Shown: positions 7,827-15,205, counted from the first letter of the stretch. The stretch is DNA of 15,206 nt from Desulfurococcales archaeon (GCA_015522345.1 WAML01000012.1:1-15206), one strand, 5' to 3'. The notes: generated by a model not told the origin, from the sequence alone. Numbers and translations: made by a program.

Positions 7827-8144
7827 ATGAGTAAAGATCAATTAATTGGAGTACTTTTAATGATTGTATCAGCTATTATAATAGTTGTCTATATATGGCT
7901 TGTACTCTTTCCACCCTATGAAAACCTAGACATACTAATACTCAAGATAACTGGAATAGTTGCTGTAGCAGGAGTCTTCGGTATACTAGGATGGATAGGA
8001 TATACACTGGCTACAACTCCTCCACCAAAACCTATTGAAGAAATAGAGAAAGAACTAGAAGAAGAACTAAAGAAATTAGAACGGGAAGTTAAGAGCGAAA
8101 AAGAACAAGAAGGAGAAAAGAAAGAAGAAAAAACTACTCAATAA
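7827..8144 (+). CDS. Small membrane protein with two helices and charged tail
   Basis: Function not recognised. The 105-residue product has two hydrophobic segments (about 7-28 and 36-62), then a PPPKP break and a highly charged Glu/Lys tail (about 71-105) likely to form a helix or coiled coil. This suggests a small inner-membrane protein with a cytoplasmic tail. I recall similar small proteins in other Crenarchaeota but cannot name the family. The ATG follows a strong GGTGG motif eight bases upstream. It is transcribed alone, divergent from the flavin reductase gene, with a 20-bp palindrome between them. The next gene is convergent. Confidence 0.75.
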   Translation: MSKDQLIGVLLMIVSAIIIVVYIWLVLFPPYENLDILILKITGIVAVAGVFGILGWIGYTLATTPPPKPIEEIEKELEEELKKLEREVKSEKEQEGEKKEEKTTQ

Positions 8145-8192
8145 AACATTACTAGGGACCATAATACTTGACTTAAATAAATATATCAACAC

Positions 8193-8495
8193 CTATATTG
8201 TTTCAAGAACTTTCTTACTAAATATAATTAACAATACAGTAGCTATAAGCATTACAGCAGTAATAACTAGAGTAAACTCTAGAATACCTGGGCTACCAAC
8301 TCCAAAACAAATTGGTATAAACAATATAATTATACACCCACCTACTCCAACAGATACATTTTCCTGAGAGCTTGCTTCATGTTGAATAGAGAGTGCGACA
8401 AGTATAGGAGTAATGAATAATATGGCTATTCCTATAATTATTAATAAGAAGCCTATTTTCGATAACACAGATCCTTTACTTCTATAGACCATCAT
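8193..8495 (-). CDS. Degenerate DUF131-like membrane protein
   Basis: A 100-residue membrane protein with hydrophobic segments at about 13-37, 53-65 and 72-92. VGVGGCIIILFIPICFGVGS (49-68) corresponds position by position to VEGGGVIIVGPIPIVFGSS in the upstream neighbour, so the two appear to be diverged duplicates of one DUF131-type gene. The central glycine motif has decayed (GP to LF, Gly to Cys). The start ATG at 8495 overlaps the neighbour's TGA as ATGA, with GGTG eight bases upstream; the TTG at 8510 is less likely. No function is known for the family. Both genes are co-translated, suggesting a heteromeric membrane complex. Confidence 0.72.
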   Translation of the reverse strand: MMVYRSKGSVLSKIGFLLIIIGIAILFITPILVALSIQHEASSQENVSVGVGGCIIILFIPICFGVGSPGILEFTLVITAVMLIATVLLIIFSKKVLETI

Positions 8496-8767
8496 AGCCA
8501 TGGCACCCAAGTCTCTAGACTTCCTCGATTATATAGTATAAATAGTGTTATAGATAAGAGTGTAAGTATTATTGCCAGAACTAAGAGTAACATAGAAACC
8601 CTTTGCGAGGAACCAAAGACTATCGGTATAGGCCCTACAATAATTACCCCGCCACCTTCAACTCTAGTTTCTCGAGAACTTTCTCTAAGAAGACCGATAA
8701 TTAGTAGTATGAATCCTATCAGTACCAGTAACACTCCTATTATCATGAACGATACAATATACTCCAT
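8492..8767 (-). CDS. DUF131 family small membrane protein
   Basis: A 91-residue protein matching the archaeal DUF131 (TIGR00304) pattern as I recall it: an N-terminal transmembrane helix (4-27), the conserved cytoplasmic or re-entrant block RVEGGGVIIVGPIPIVFGSS (35-54) and a second helix (57-79). No biochemical role is known. It is the first gene of a two-gene minus-strand unit with its own diverged copy. The ATG at 8767 has a GGTTGA motif about seven bases upstream, and ACTATATAGG near 8811-8820 (minus) could be its TATA box. Confidence 0.78.
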   Translation of the reverse strand: MEYIVSFMIIGVLLVLIGFILLIIGLLRESSRETRVEGGGVIIVGPIPIVFGSSQRVSMLLLVLAIILTLLSITLFILYNRGSLETWVPWL

Positions 8768-8833
8768 AGTACTTCAACCATTATTAGAATATTTTGTATA
8801 TGCTAAAAAACCTATATAGTACATGGGCACAAC

Positions 8834-8869
8834 CGTTATATATGGAGTAAAATAATAGCGTTATATATG
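8834..8869 (+). promoter_or_regulatory. Direct repeats / TATA elements upstream of HTH gene
   Basis: CGTTATATATG occurs twice, at 8834-8844 and 8859-8869, 25 bp apart. Each contains TTATATAT, a good crenarchaeal TATA sequence. The downstream copy would place transcription of the HTH gene near 8890, leaving a leader of about 34 bases with a GGTG site. The upstream copy may be a second start or a site for autoregulation. Confidence 0.5.
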
Positions 8870-8923
8870 TGCTGAGTATAAATTCTTTACTAGAGGAAAC
8901 CGAATACTATATGGTGATAAGTA

Positions 8924-9286
8924 GTGGCTCTAAAAACATTTTGTGAAATTGCCTCTAAGACTCTAATACCCTCACTTAGAGCATTAATAGCTGTCACACT
9001 AATTGAAAAATATAATATGACTCAAGTAGAAGTAGCTAAAAAACTAGGTATAACACAACCAGCTATAAGTTACTATATGCATCATAAGAGAGGTAGAAAA
9101 GCTATAGATGTACTAAAGAATAATGACAAGATTAGAAAACTAGTTGAAGAAAGTGTAGATAAAATATATAGCGAAACAAACCAGGGAGTTGTAAGAGACC
9201 TATTCTGTAACCTATGTATGAAGATAAGGAATGACCCAGATTTAGTAAGATATGTTGAACAATACGTTATTAGAAAAACAGGCTAA
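8924..9286 (+). CDS. Small HTH transcriptional regulator with CxxC motif (COG2522-like)
   Basis: Predicted DNA-binding protein of 120 residues. A Cro/XRE-type helix-turn-helix occupies about 33-55, with TQVEVAKKLGITQPAISYYM holding the recognition helix, followed by basic HHKRGRK. Cys7 in FCEIA and a Cys95-X2-Cys98 pair (FCNLCMKIR) are features I recall for the archaeal COG2522 family and could bind a metal or Fe-S cluster. It starts with GTG, supported by a GGTG motif seven bases upstream and by alignment of the N-terminus. Two direct repeats with TATA cores precede it, possibly its own operator. Its stop codon abuts the stop of the convergent DUF1464 gene with no base between. Targets are unknown; neighbouring pterin operons are candidates by proximity only. 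Confidence 0.85.
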   Translation: MALKTFCEIASKTLIPSLRALIAVTLIEKYNMTQVEVAKKLGITQPAISYYMHHKRGRKAIDVLKNNDKIRKLVEESVDKIYSETNQGVVRDLFCNLCMKIRNDPDLVRYVEQYVIRKTG

Positions 9287-10459
9287 CTAGAGTATGTGCT
9301 TTAGCTTACTAGCTCTAATAGACTTAATATATGCTTCAATAAGCCTTTGTTTAGCACCCGCTAGCCTAGGATGATATATCCAGTCCATTACAGTACCTCT
9401 AGCTTTAGGTATCCCCATGTGATTGACTAATTTACTAAAGTATCCGCCAACAAGGCCTTCACCTACTATCGCATATCCCTGAGCAGCTTCCTTAGCAAAT
9501 GAAGCTCCTTCTAAACCCTTTATTCTTCTAATAACAATATCTAATTTACTCAAACGATCTGTTAATTCTTCATATACTTTCTTTATACGAGATAAACGCC
9601 CTGAGACAAGTATCTCTCTAGGTTTCCCTATTGTATAAAGTAGTGAAGCAACGCTTTTCACTATATTTTCATACATAGACTCTAGTGCATAATAGCATTC
9701 TTTATCTTCTAGCGATTTATCTAAAGCCTCTTCTATAGTAGATACACGACATATAGTAGATACTCCTCCATAGAAAACATCATGTCTACTCCATGTCTTA
9801 CCAGCTACAACTACTTCAGCGTCGATAGAGCCTATAGTTAGGAAACCTGTTGGTACAAGAGTTCCTCCATATCCATCTACTATTTTTCCTTTATCAATAG
9901 CTAGTACAGCATTATATCCAAAACCCATCTCTATTAGTATAAAACTAGTTTCTTCATAGCTTATTCCATATTCCCGGCTTTGATCATATACTCCTAGAAC
10001 AGCTATAGCCATTTTATCAGCTGTACCTAAGTCAATCCTATTTATTTTCCTATGAGGAGGTACTGTAGGTAGTAATATTACTGAAGGAATGTAGCATACT
10101 GGCATATTGTTTTTCCAAAGTTCTTTAACTACGTCGGCTAATGCTTTGTATACAGCTATACCTATTTCACCTCTTTTAACACCTTCTTCAATGTCTTCTC
10201 TACTAGTTAACAATAGTATTTCTAGTGCAAATGTCTCTGGGTCTACGATATCTTTATTGCATACAATGGGTGTTCCATAGCCTGAGGGACCAGCAATTAT
10301 ATCTACTTCACCAGCTTCTTTAATAGCGTTAAGAAGGATCTCGGGCGATCTAGCGATCTCTATTGTAGGTATACTCTTTTCCCAAACAACTTTATCTTCT
10401 GATATAAGAACTAAATCAAACGAGCCTGTACCAGGATCTATACCCAGTGCCTTAGCCAA
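9287..10459 (-). CDS. DUF1464 protein, sugar-kinase/actin fold (predicted butyrate-kinase-like)
   Basis: Archaeal DUF1464/COG2441 family, annotated elsewhere as predicted butyrate kinase without proof. The 390-residue product has the signs of an ASKHA-fold ATPase: phosphate-1 motif GIDPGTGSFDL (6-16), a second IDLGTADKM (142-150), EMGFGYNAVLAIDKG (177-191) like phosphate 2, and adenosine motif ILVSGRLSRI (283-292). It probably phosphorylates a small acid or sugar. The TTG start is supported by GGAGG eight bases upstream within the end of the dmrX-like gene, whose stop is two bases away, so the two are one operon. That pairing suggests a job in C1-carrier metabolism; the actual substrate is unknown. 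Confidence 0.82.
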   Translation of the reverse strand: MAKALGIDPGTGSFDLVLISEDKVVWEKSIPTIEIARSPEILLNAIKEAGEVDIIAGPSGYGTPIVCNKDIVDPETFALEILLLTSREDIEEGVKRGEIGIAVYKALADVVKELWKNNMPVCYIPSVILLPTVPPHRKINRIDLGTADKMAIAVLGVYDQSREYGISYEETSFILIEMGFGYNAVLAIDKGKIVDGYGGTLVPTGFLTIGSIDAEVVVAGKTWSRHDVFYGGVSTICRVSTIEEALDKSLEDKECYYALESMYENIVKSVASLLYTIGKPREILVSGRLSRIKKVYEELTDRLSKLDIVIRRIKGLEGASFAKEAAQGYAIVGEGLVGGYFSKLVNHMGIPKARGTVMDWIYHPRLAGAKQRLIEAYIKSIRASKLKHIL

Positions 10460-10461
10460 GA

Positions 10462-11199
10462 CTATTTCCTCCCTAGAACATCTAGTATAGTTATAGCTAG
10501 TTGTAGAGGATTGGATACTATGATAATATTCTCATAATGCTTTAACTTATTAATATTATCTAAATCAATTTTCCGTGGATAAAGAAATATTTCTTTCCAG
10601 CAATAAATAGCGTTGTTTATACAGTAGTTAATGCATTTCTCACAACCAATACACTTACTTAAATCAATCTTAGGCCTATCTTCAACTAATATAGCGTTTA
10701 CAGGACAATGTTTAGCCGCTAGACAATACCCTATAGTATCTAGGCAATCACATTTACGTCTATCTATATAACAGGGGGCCTGGGAAATAATAATACCATC
10801 TTTAGAAGGAAGGTCTACTGGCAAAACTATAGTTGTAACACGAGATTTCTGTGCTTCAGAAAATATAGTTGTAGGTAGAGTATCAGCTATTCCATAAACC
10901 ATTTTCGCTACTGTATTACTTGTTGCAGGAGCTATAACTACTAGATCGTATTTGCCTAGATTCAATCTTCCCACATAATACATTCCCTGATCTTCAAGAA
11001 GGAGTTCATTCAAGTATTCACCAGACGCTATACTTTCTAGTAAAGGCAGTACTCCATACATTCTAGCTACTTCATAACCCCATTTACTAAAAGCTACAGT
11101 AATATTGAATTTAAATAACTTCTTAAATACAAGGAAAATCCTCGGCAAAGACCTCATATAGGTTCCAGCACCAGTAATAGCCCATAATATGTTTGCCAA
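10462..11199 (-). CDS. DmrX-like flavoprotein with ferredoxin domain (archaeoflavoprotein)
   Basis: Resembles archaeoflavoprotein AfpA/DmrX, the iron-sulfur flavoprotein that reduces dihydromethanopterin to tetrahydromethanopterin in Methanosarcina. The N-terminal half is a flavoprotein fold: WAITGAG (6-12) and VVIAPATSNTVAKMVYGIAD (87-106) for FMN binding. The C-terminal part holds two Cys clusters for [4Fe-4S]: Cys143/150/152/159/165 (ending in CP) and CX2CX2CX3C at Cys183, 186, 189, 193. Length (245) fits. TTG is the start, with GGTG seven bases upstream and no nearby ATG. It heads an operon with the DUF1464 gene and is divergent from the DHPS-related/mptG operon. Reduction of the dihydropterin is inferred from family and context; other ferredoxin-linked roles are possible. 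Confidence 0.84.
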   Translation of the reverse strand: MANILWAITGAGTYMRSLPRIFLVFKKLFKFNITVAFSKWGYEVARMYGVLPLLESIASGEYLNELLLEDQGMYYVGRLNLGKYDLVVIAPATSNTVAKMVYGIADTLPTTIFSEAQKSRVTTIVLPVDLPSKDGIIISQAPCYIDRRKCDCLDTIGYCLAAKHCPVNAILVEDRPKIDLSKCIGCEKCINYCINNAIYCWKEIFLYPRKIDLDNINKLKHYENIIIVSNPLQLAITILDVLGRK

Positions 11200-11307
11200 T
11201 ATACTACACCACTCAATACTCTAACACTAGAATCTAGCTTTAAAATATACAATTGATATTGTTAGTAAGTTAGTTAGGAAATAAAAAAGTATACTAGGGC
11301 ATCAATT
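11200..11307. promoter_or_regulatory. Divergent promoter region dmrX-like / DHPS-related
   Basis: The 108-bp region has an A/T core (CTTTAAAATATACAATTG, 11238-11255) that can be read as TATA in both directions. For the minus operon GGTG lies seven bases before the TTG start; for the plus operon GGG lies seven bases before the ATG. Shared regulation of the reductase and condensation steps is likely. Confidence 0.45.
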
Positions 11308-12897
11308 ATGCATATATTGTTGGTTACAGGAGATTTAGCTAAAGAACTTGTAGAAAAAATAGTTAAGTCCGCAAAAACTATTCATAAGATAACTATAGTT
11401 GCTCTACCAGTTAAAGTAATTGCATTACTGTCTACAAGAGATATAGCGTTAAGTTTGAAGAGACGGGGTATAAAGAAAAACGACTACGACTTAATTATAG
11501 TCCCAGGTCTATGTAGAGGTTCTGCTAAGGAAATAGAGAAAGAAATAGGTATACCAGCCGTAAAAGGACCTATACACGCATACGATATACCATTAATACT
11601 AGAGTTTAATAATCCACTAGAATATTTATCGAGTGAAGAACCAGCTGATAAAGTTATAGAAAGGATTAAATTCAAGAAAAACCTAGAGATCCTAAGATCG
11701 CTTGAGGAAAAGCTGCGTAAAGAAAAAACATTTATATCTATTGGAAACGTTCTACTCCCCATAAACCCTCCGCCAATGAGAATAGCTACAGAAATCCCGG
11801 ACTCCTATAGATACGATTATAGAGTTATAGTTGATAAAGTGCTGAAGTACATAGGTGATGGAGCACACATTATAGTTTTGGGTTTCGAGCCCTATAATCC
11901 TAGACCAGATAAAGTATACGAGTTGATTAAACATTTAAAGAAAGATATTGAAGCATCTATTGCCGTAGATACCTTGTCTCCTTTAGAAATAAATTCTTCT
12001 CTAAAAGCAGGTGCTGACTTAGTACTGAGTATTGATTATTCTAATGTAGATAAAGTAGCTAATATAATTAAAGAATACAACGTACCTGTTATAGCTATAC
12101 CTTATGATTCAAGCACCAACTATATACCAGTAGAACCTATGAAGAGGATAGAGTACTTAGAAAAATTAATTACAAAAATCAAAGAATATGGAGTAGAAAA
12201 TGTAATAGGGGACTTAATACTTGACCCGCCAATTATAGGGAATGTACTAGAATCTATTTATTCATACAAGTTATTTAAGAAAAGAAATCCTGAAATTCCA
12301 TTAATGATGGGAGTAGGTAATGTTGTCGAACTCTATGACGTTGATAGTGTTGGAGCAAACGCTATACTAGCTCTCCTTGCTCTAGAAGCAGGAGTATCGT
12401 TACTCCTTCTTGTAGAAAAAAGTGTTAAAACACAAGGATCTACAAGAGAAACAGCTATAGCTTCACAAATGATTACATTAGCGTCTATTAGGAAATCACC
12501 TCCTAAAGACCTAGGGATAGATCTATTGATACTAAAGGATAAGAGACGAGAAGAAATACCTTTTGAAACAGAGAATGCTAAAAACATATTCTTAGATAAG
12601 TACGATGTTGAATATAGAATTGATAGAACAGGTATATTCAAGATAAGGGTCAATTATAGAGAAAAACTTATTGAAACACTATATATCGGTGTAAAAGGAA
12701 AGATCTTAATTAAAAGCCGTAGTGCACAATCAATACTAAACTACATACTTGACAAAGGACTTGTAACTGAGCTATCGCACGCAATGTACTTAGGTAGAGA
12801 ACTAGGAAAAGCAGAAGAAGCATTAAGAATAGAGAAAAACTATGTGCAAGAAAAACCATTATTTTCTATTAAAAAACCATTAAAAATAATAGTATAA
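11308..12897 (+). CDS. Dihydropteroate synthase-related protein (DUF6513 + DHPS-like)
   Basis: Homologue of the archaeal dihydropteroate synthase-related proteins (TIGR00284; Methanocaldococcus MJ0107 type), thought to join activated hydroxymethyl-dihydropterin to the ribofuranosyl-aminobenzene phosphate arm. At 529 residues it fits the family. N-terminal DUF6513-type region about 1-150, with DLIIVPGLCRGSAKEIEKEI (61-80) and KGPIHAYDIPLIL (86-98). A TIM-barrel pterin-binding region follows at about 155-420, with INPPPMRIATEIPDS (152-166), IAVDTLSPLEINSS (218-231), GDLILDPPI (301-309) and MGVGNVVELYDVDSVGANA (334-352). The ATG follows a GGG motif. mptG starts 36 bases downstream, making a two-gene operon for arm synthesis and coupling. 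The reaction is inferred from homology and context, as I know of no decisive assay. Confidence 0.88.
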   Translation: MHILLVTGDLAKELVEKIVKSAKTIHKITIVALPVKVIALLSTRDIALSLKRRGIKKNDYDLIIVPGLCRGSAKEIEKEIGIPAVKGPIHAYDIPLILEFNNPLEYLSSEEPADKVIERIKFKKNLEILRSLEEKLRKEKTFISIGNVLLPINPPPMRIATEIPDSYRYDYRVIVDKVLKYIGDGAHIIVLGFEPYNPRPDKVYELIKHLKKDIEASIAVDTLSPLEINSSLKAGADLVLSIDYSNVDKVANIIKEYNVPVIAIPYDSSTNYIPVEPMKRIEYLEKLITKIKEYGVENVIGDLILDPPIIGNVLESIYSYKLFKKRNPEIPLMMGVGNVVELYDVDSVGANAILALLALEAGVSLLLLVEKSVKTQGSTRETAIASQMITLASIRKSPPKDLGIDLLILKDKRREEIPFETENAKNIFLDKYDVEYRIDRTGIFKIRVNYREKLIETLYIGVKGKILIKSRSAQSILNYILDKGLVTELSHAMYLGRELGKAEEALRIEKNYVQEKPLFSIKKPLKIIV

Positions 12898-12933
12898 ACT
12901 CTAGAGCCGAATTAGCGAAAAAGGGATCTACTC

Positions 12934-13941
12934 ATGAAGCATGTTAAAGTAACTGCCTGTGCAAGACTTCATCTAGGATTCTATAATTTCTACGACAAAT
13001 CTGGTAGCAGAGTTTATGGTGGAGTAGGGGTTGGAATCGATAAACCCTGTACTACTATTGTTGTCAAAGATCTTGGCGGAAATGATTATAAGATAATCAA
13101 CTATACTGCTATACCTCTAGACGATGTTATTGAGAAAATAATGGAAGCTCTTGGGCCTAATGTATTAAATGGACTACAAATAGAGGTTTTAAATGCTATA
13201 CCAAGACACGTAGGACTTGGTTCTACAACTCAAACTTCACTAGCTATAGCGTATGGAATTACTCGAGTTAAGAAACTAAGTTATAGTTTAGATGAATTAG
13301 CTTTACTGCTAGGAAGAGGGCATGTGTCAGGTATAGGCATTAATGTATTCAAGTATGGAGGTTTAATAATTGATAGTGGTAGAAAGATAATAGGAAATAT
13401 TATTCCAAAACCTAGATCAGTTAAAGATTTACCTAAACCAATTCTTAGATTCAAACTACCTAAGAAATGGAGTTTCGTAGTACTTATTCCTAGAGGATCC
13501 CATGGATATCGTGAAAGAGAAGAAGAAAGTATATTTAATAAACCACTGGAAGCTCCAGTAGCTCTTCAGAAAGAGCTATACCGCATTCTATTAATGGAGT
13601 TTATACCAAGCATTGTAGATGGTGATATAGAATTGTTTAGTAAAGCATTGACGAGTATTCAGTATACAACTGGCAAATTCTTCTCTAAATACCAGTATAG
13701 CGTATTTTGTTGTAAAGAATCTGAGGAACTAGTAAAAATACTCTTAGAAAATGATGTTAAAGGCGTTGGACAGAGCAGCTGGGGTCCTACAGTATATGGA
13801 GTTTTAGGAGACTATACTAAAGCTAAGAAAGTACTTAGTAAAGTTTTGAAGATAGCCAGTGAGAAAGACATAAATGTTGTTAAAGGATTTATAGCTAAGC
13901 CTAGAAATAAGGGAGCCACTGTAAGATACATGAGTTCATAG
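12934..13941 (+). CDS. mptG: Beta-ribofuranosylaminobenzene 5'-phosphate synthase MptG
   Basis: RFAP synthase condenses 4-aminobenzoate (or 4-hydroxybenzoate in some methanogens) with PRPP, losing CO2 and pyrophosphate, to form the aryl riboside arm unique to methanopterin-type cofactors. The 335-residue GHMP-fold protein has the signature IPRHVGLGSTTQTSLAIAYG (89-108), GRGHVSGIGINVFKYGGLII (127-146) and the C-terminal GVGQSSWGPTVYGV block. The ATG at 12934 follows GGGAT. It is downstream of the DHPS-related gene, probably in the same transcript. This gene is the strongest single indication that the organism makes a methanopterin-type cofactor and not plain folate. Confidence 0.93.
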   Translation: MKHVKVTACARLHLGFYNFYDKSGSRVYGGVGVGIDKPCTTIVVKDLGGNDYKIINYTAIPLDDVIEKIMEALGPNVLNGLQIEVLNAIPRHVGLGSTTQTSLAIAYGITRVKKLSYSLDELALLLGRGHVSGIGINVFKYGGLIIDSGRKIIGNIIPKPRSVKDLPKPILRFKLPKKWSFVVLIPRGSHGYREREEESIFNKPLEAPVALQKELYRILLMEFIPSIVDGDIELFSKALTSIQYTTGKFFSKYQYSVFCCKESEELVKILLENDVKGVGQSSWGPTVYGVLGDYTKAKKVLSKVLKIASEKDINVVKGFIAKPRNKGATVRYMSS

Positions 13942-13965
13942 TATTGTATATACTGAATACTTGAA

Positions 13966-13974
13966 ATTTAATAA
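13966..13974 (+). promoter_or_regulatory. TATA box of the ZIP transporter gene
   Basis: ATTTAATAA, centred about 25 bases before the ATG at 13995. At that distance transcription would begin at or next to the start codon, and no good ribosome-binding site is present, so the mRNA is probably leaderless. Confidence 0.5.
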
Positions 13975-13994
13975 GTATAGCAGTTGACTGTGGA

Positions 13995-14756
13995 ATGGAG
14001 TATACTGGGGTATTAAAGGACTTAGCAATAATAGGCTCTATACCAGCTATACTTACGACATTAGGTGGAGTACCAATACTATTCATTAGTAGAATAGAGC
14101 ATGAGGATAGACTAAGAGCTTTAGGACTAGGTTTTTCCTCTGGTATAATGCTTGTAGCATCATTCACTAGTCTACTAATACCTTCTATAGAACTCAGTAA
14201 TGTATTTACTGCAATAGCTGGCTTCATACTAGGTATATTATTGATTCGTGTACTCGATATCTCTATACCTCATATGCATATAGTTAGAGGTTACGAAGGA
14301 CCATTATATTCTAAGAAAATACATCGTATATGGCTTATAGCATTGGCCATGATAATACATAATATTCCTGAAGGAATGGCTGTTGGAGCAGCAACATTAT
14401 ACAATGTAGACACTGGATTAATGATGGCCATAGCCATAGGAGTACAGGATATACCTGAAGGATTAGCTGTTGCACTACCTATTGCACTAATTAATGTGAA
14501 GAAAAGATATAGAGCATTCATTGTAGCAGCATTAAGTGGTTTATCAGAATTTCTTGCAGCATTCATACCATTTATACTAGTAGCTATATCCTATATTGTA
14601 CTACCAATATTCCTAGCTCTAGCGGCTGGAGCAATGATATATGTAGTTGTACATGAAATGATACCAGAGACCATGACTAGTGAAGGAAATGAATTGGCTA
14701 CTCTAAGCTTCATAACAGGATTTATCACAATGCTACTACTCGACTCACTCCTATAG
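13995..14756 (+). CDS. ZIP family metal (Zn/Fe) transporter, GufA-like
   Basis: Integral membrane transporter of divalent cations, probably zinc or iron import. The 253-residue protein has about seven to eight hydrophobic helices and both ZIP signatures: HNIPEG (122-127) in TM4 and QDIPEG (151-156) in TM5. HEMIPE follows at 220-225. The Gln-Asp pair plus HN and the C-terminal Glu match the residues I recall for the two-metal site of the bacterial BbZIP (GufA) subfamily. There is a His-containing loop PHMH (92-95) before TM4. It stands alone 53 bases after mptG with its own TATA box and a leaderless layout. Metal identity is not predictable; demand for Zn or Fe in PTPS, MptA and Suf is a context argument only. 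Confidence 0.92.
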   Translation: MEYTGVLKDLAIIGSIPAILTTLGGVPILFISRIEHEDRLRALGLGFSSGIMLVASFTSLLIPSIELSNVFTAIAGFILGILLIRVLDISIPHMHIVRGYEGPLYSKKIHRIWLIALAMIIHNIPEGMAVGAATLYNVDTGLMMAIAIGVQDIPEGLAVALPIALINVKKRYRAFIVAALSGLSEFLAAFIPFILVAISYIVLPIFLALAAGAMIYVVVHEMIPETMTSEGNELATLSFITGFITMLLLDSLL

Positions 14757-15058
14757 ATTAACGAAAAATAATTCTTTAATAATCCTCTTTTACTTCAGAA
14801 TAGAAATAGATGATGAAGTTACGCACTCGCCGACATTAATGAGGTAACCTCCCTGCTACTGATCTAATTAGAGATAAATAAAAGTAGTATAGAGGCTTAA
14901 CAAATAGAAATAATTAACTATAGATCGATTAAACTTTAATATGATCGTGAAAAATACTTGCTTACAACTAAAGACTAACACTATTGATGGGGGTTCTTGA
15001 TTTCTTTAGGGTAATAGTTAATTTGGATTTCCCAGTAGTTTTACCTCCAAAATTTTCC
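14757..15058. other. Gene-poor stretch with one sRNA
   Basis: About 300 bases after the transporter gene without a convincing protein gene on either strand. The only structured element seen is the C/D box sRNA near 14804-14868. The remainder (14870-15058) is A/T-rich. A 40-codon stop-free stretch on the minus strand (14971-15090) may be a remnant of the gene at the right edge. Confidence 0.5.
14804..14868 (+). ncRNA. C/D box guide sRNA (2'-O-methylation)
   Basis: All four boxes are in order with archaeal spacing: C box ATGATGA (14810-14816), 13-nt guide, D' box CCGA (14830-14833, one change from CTGA), 3-nt spacer, C' box TAATGA (14837-14842, one change from TGATGA), 16-nt guide, D box CTGA (14859-14862). 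Short flanks (TAG / CTA) can pair. The D' guide AGTTACGCACTCG is complementary to GAGTGCGTAAC, which I recall as a conserved segment of archaeal 23S rRNA in the GTPase-centre region. By the D'+5 rule the base opposite 14825, the U of GAGU, would be methylated. The other guide has no target I recognise. L7Ae, Nop5 and fibrillarin would form the RNP. Ends are estimates. Confidence 0.75.
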
Positions 15059-15205
15059 TCATCTCCATTGAAATACTCCTTTATCTTCTTTTACTAAATC
15101 AATTAATATAGTAAGTAATATAGCCATTGATGGTTTTTCCCATTTACTAGCATAATAAACTTCATTTATATTTTTAGATTCCTTATTTGGGAGTTCAAGT
15201 ATATT
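15059..15205 (-). CDS. C-terminal fragment of an unrecognised protein (partial, possibly frameshifted)
   Basis: An open frame enters from the right edge and stops at a TGA (15059-15061), giving 48 residues that read like protein (for example YYASKWEKPSMAILLTILID). No family recognised. Near 15088-15090 the minus strand could pass from this frame to the adjacent one by losing one base, giving LIDLVKKIKEYFNGDEENFG and about 35 further residues to a stop at 14968-14970. That suggests either a normal short end or a frameshift in a decaying gene; this window cannot decide. Confidence 0.45.
   Translation of the reverse strand, partial: NILELPNKESKNINEVYYASKWEKPSMAILLTILIDLVKEDKGVFQWR

Noticed and set aside
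8851..8869. ATAGCG near the HTH gene resembling half of the 20-bp palindrome
   Set aside because: Only six bases agree and there is no symmetric partner, so it is not evidence for a shared operator.
11484..12653. Antisense open frames opposite the DHPS-related gene
   Set aside because: Low-complexity Ser/Ile/Leu-rich translations without their own promoter or ribosome-binding site; shadows of the real gene.
13901..14566. Antisense open frames opposite mptG and the ZIP gene
   Set aside because: Mirror images of hydrophobic-helix codons in the transporter; the sense frame has both ZIP signatures.
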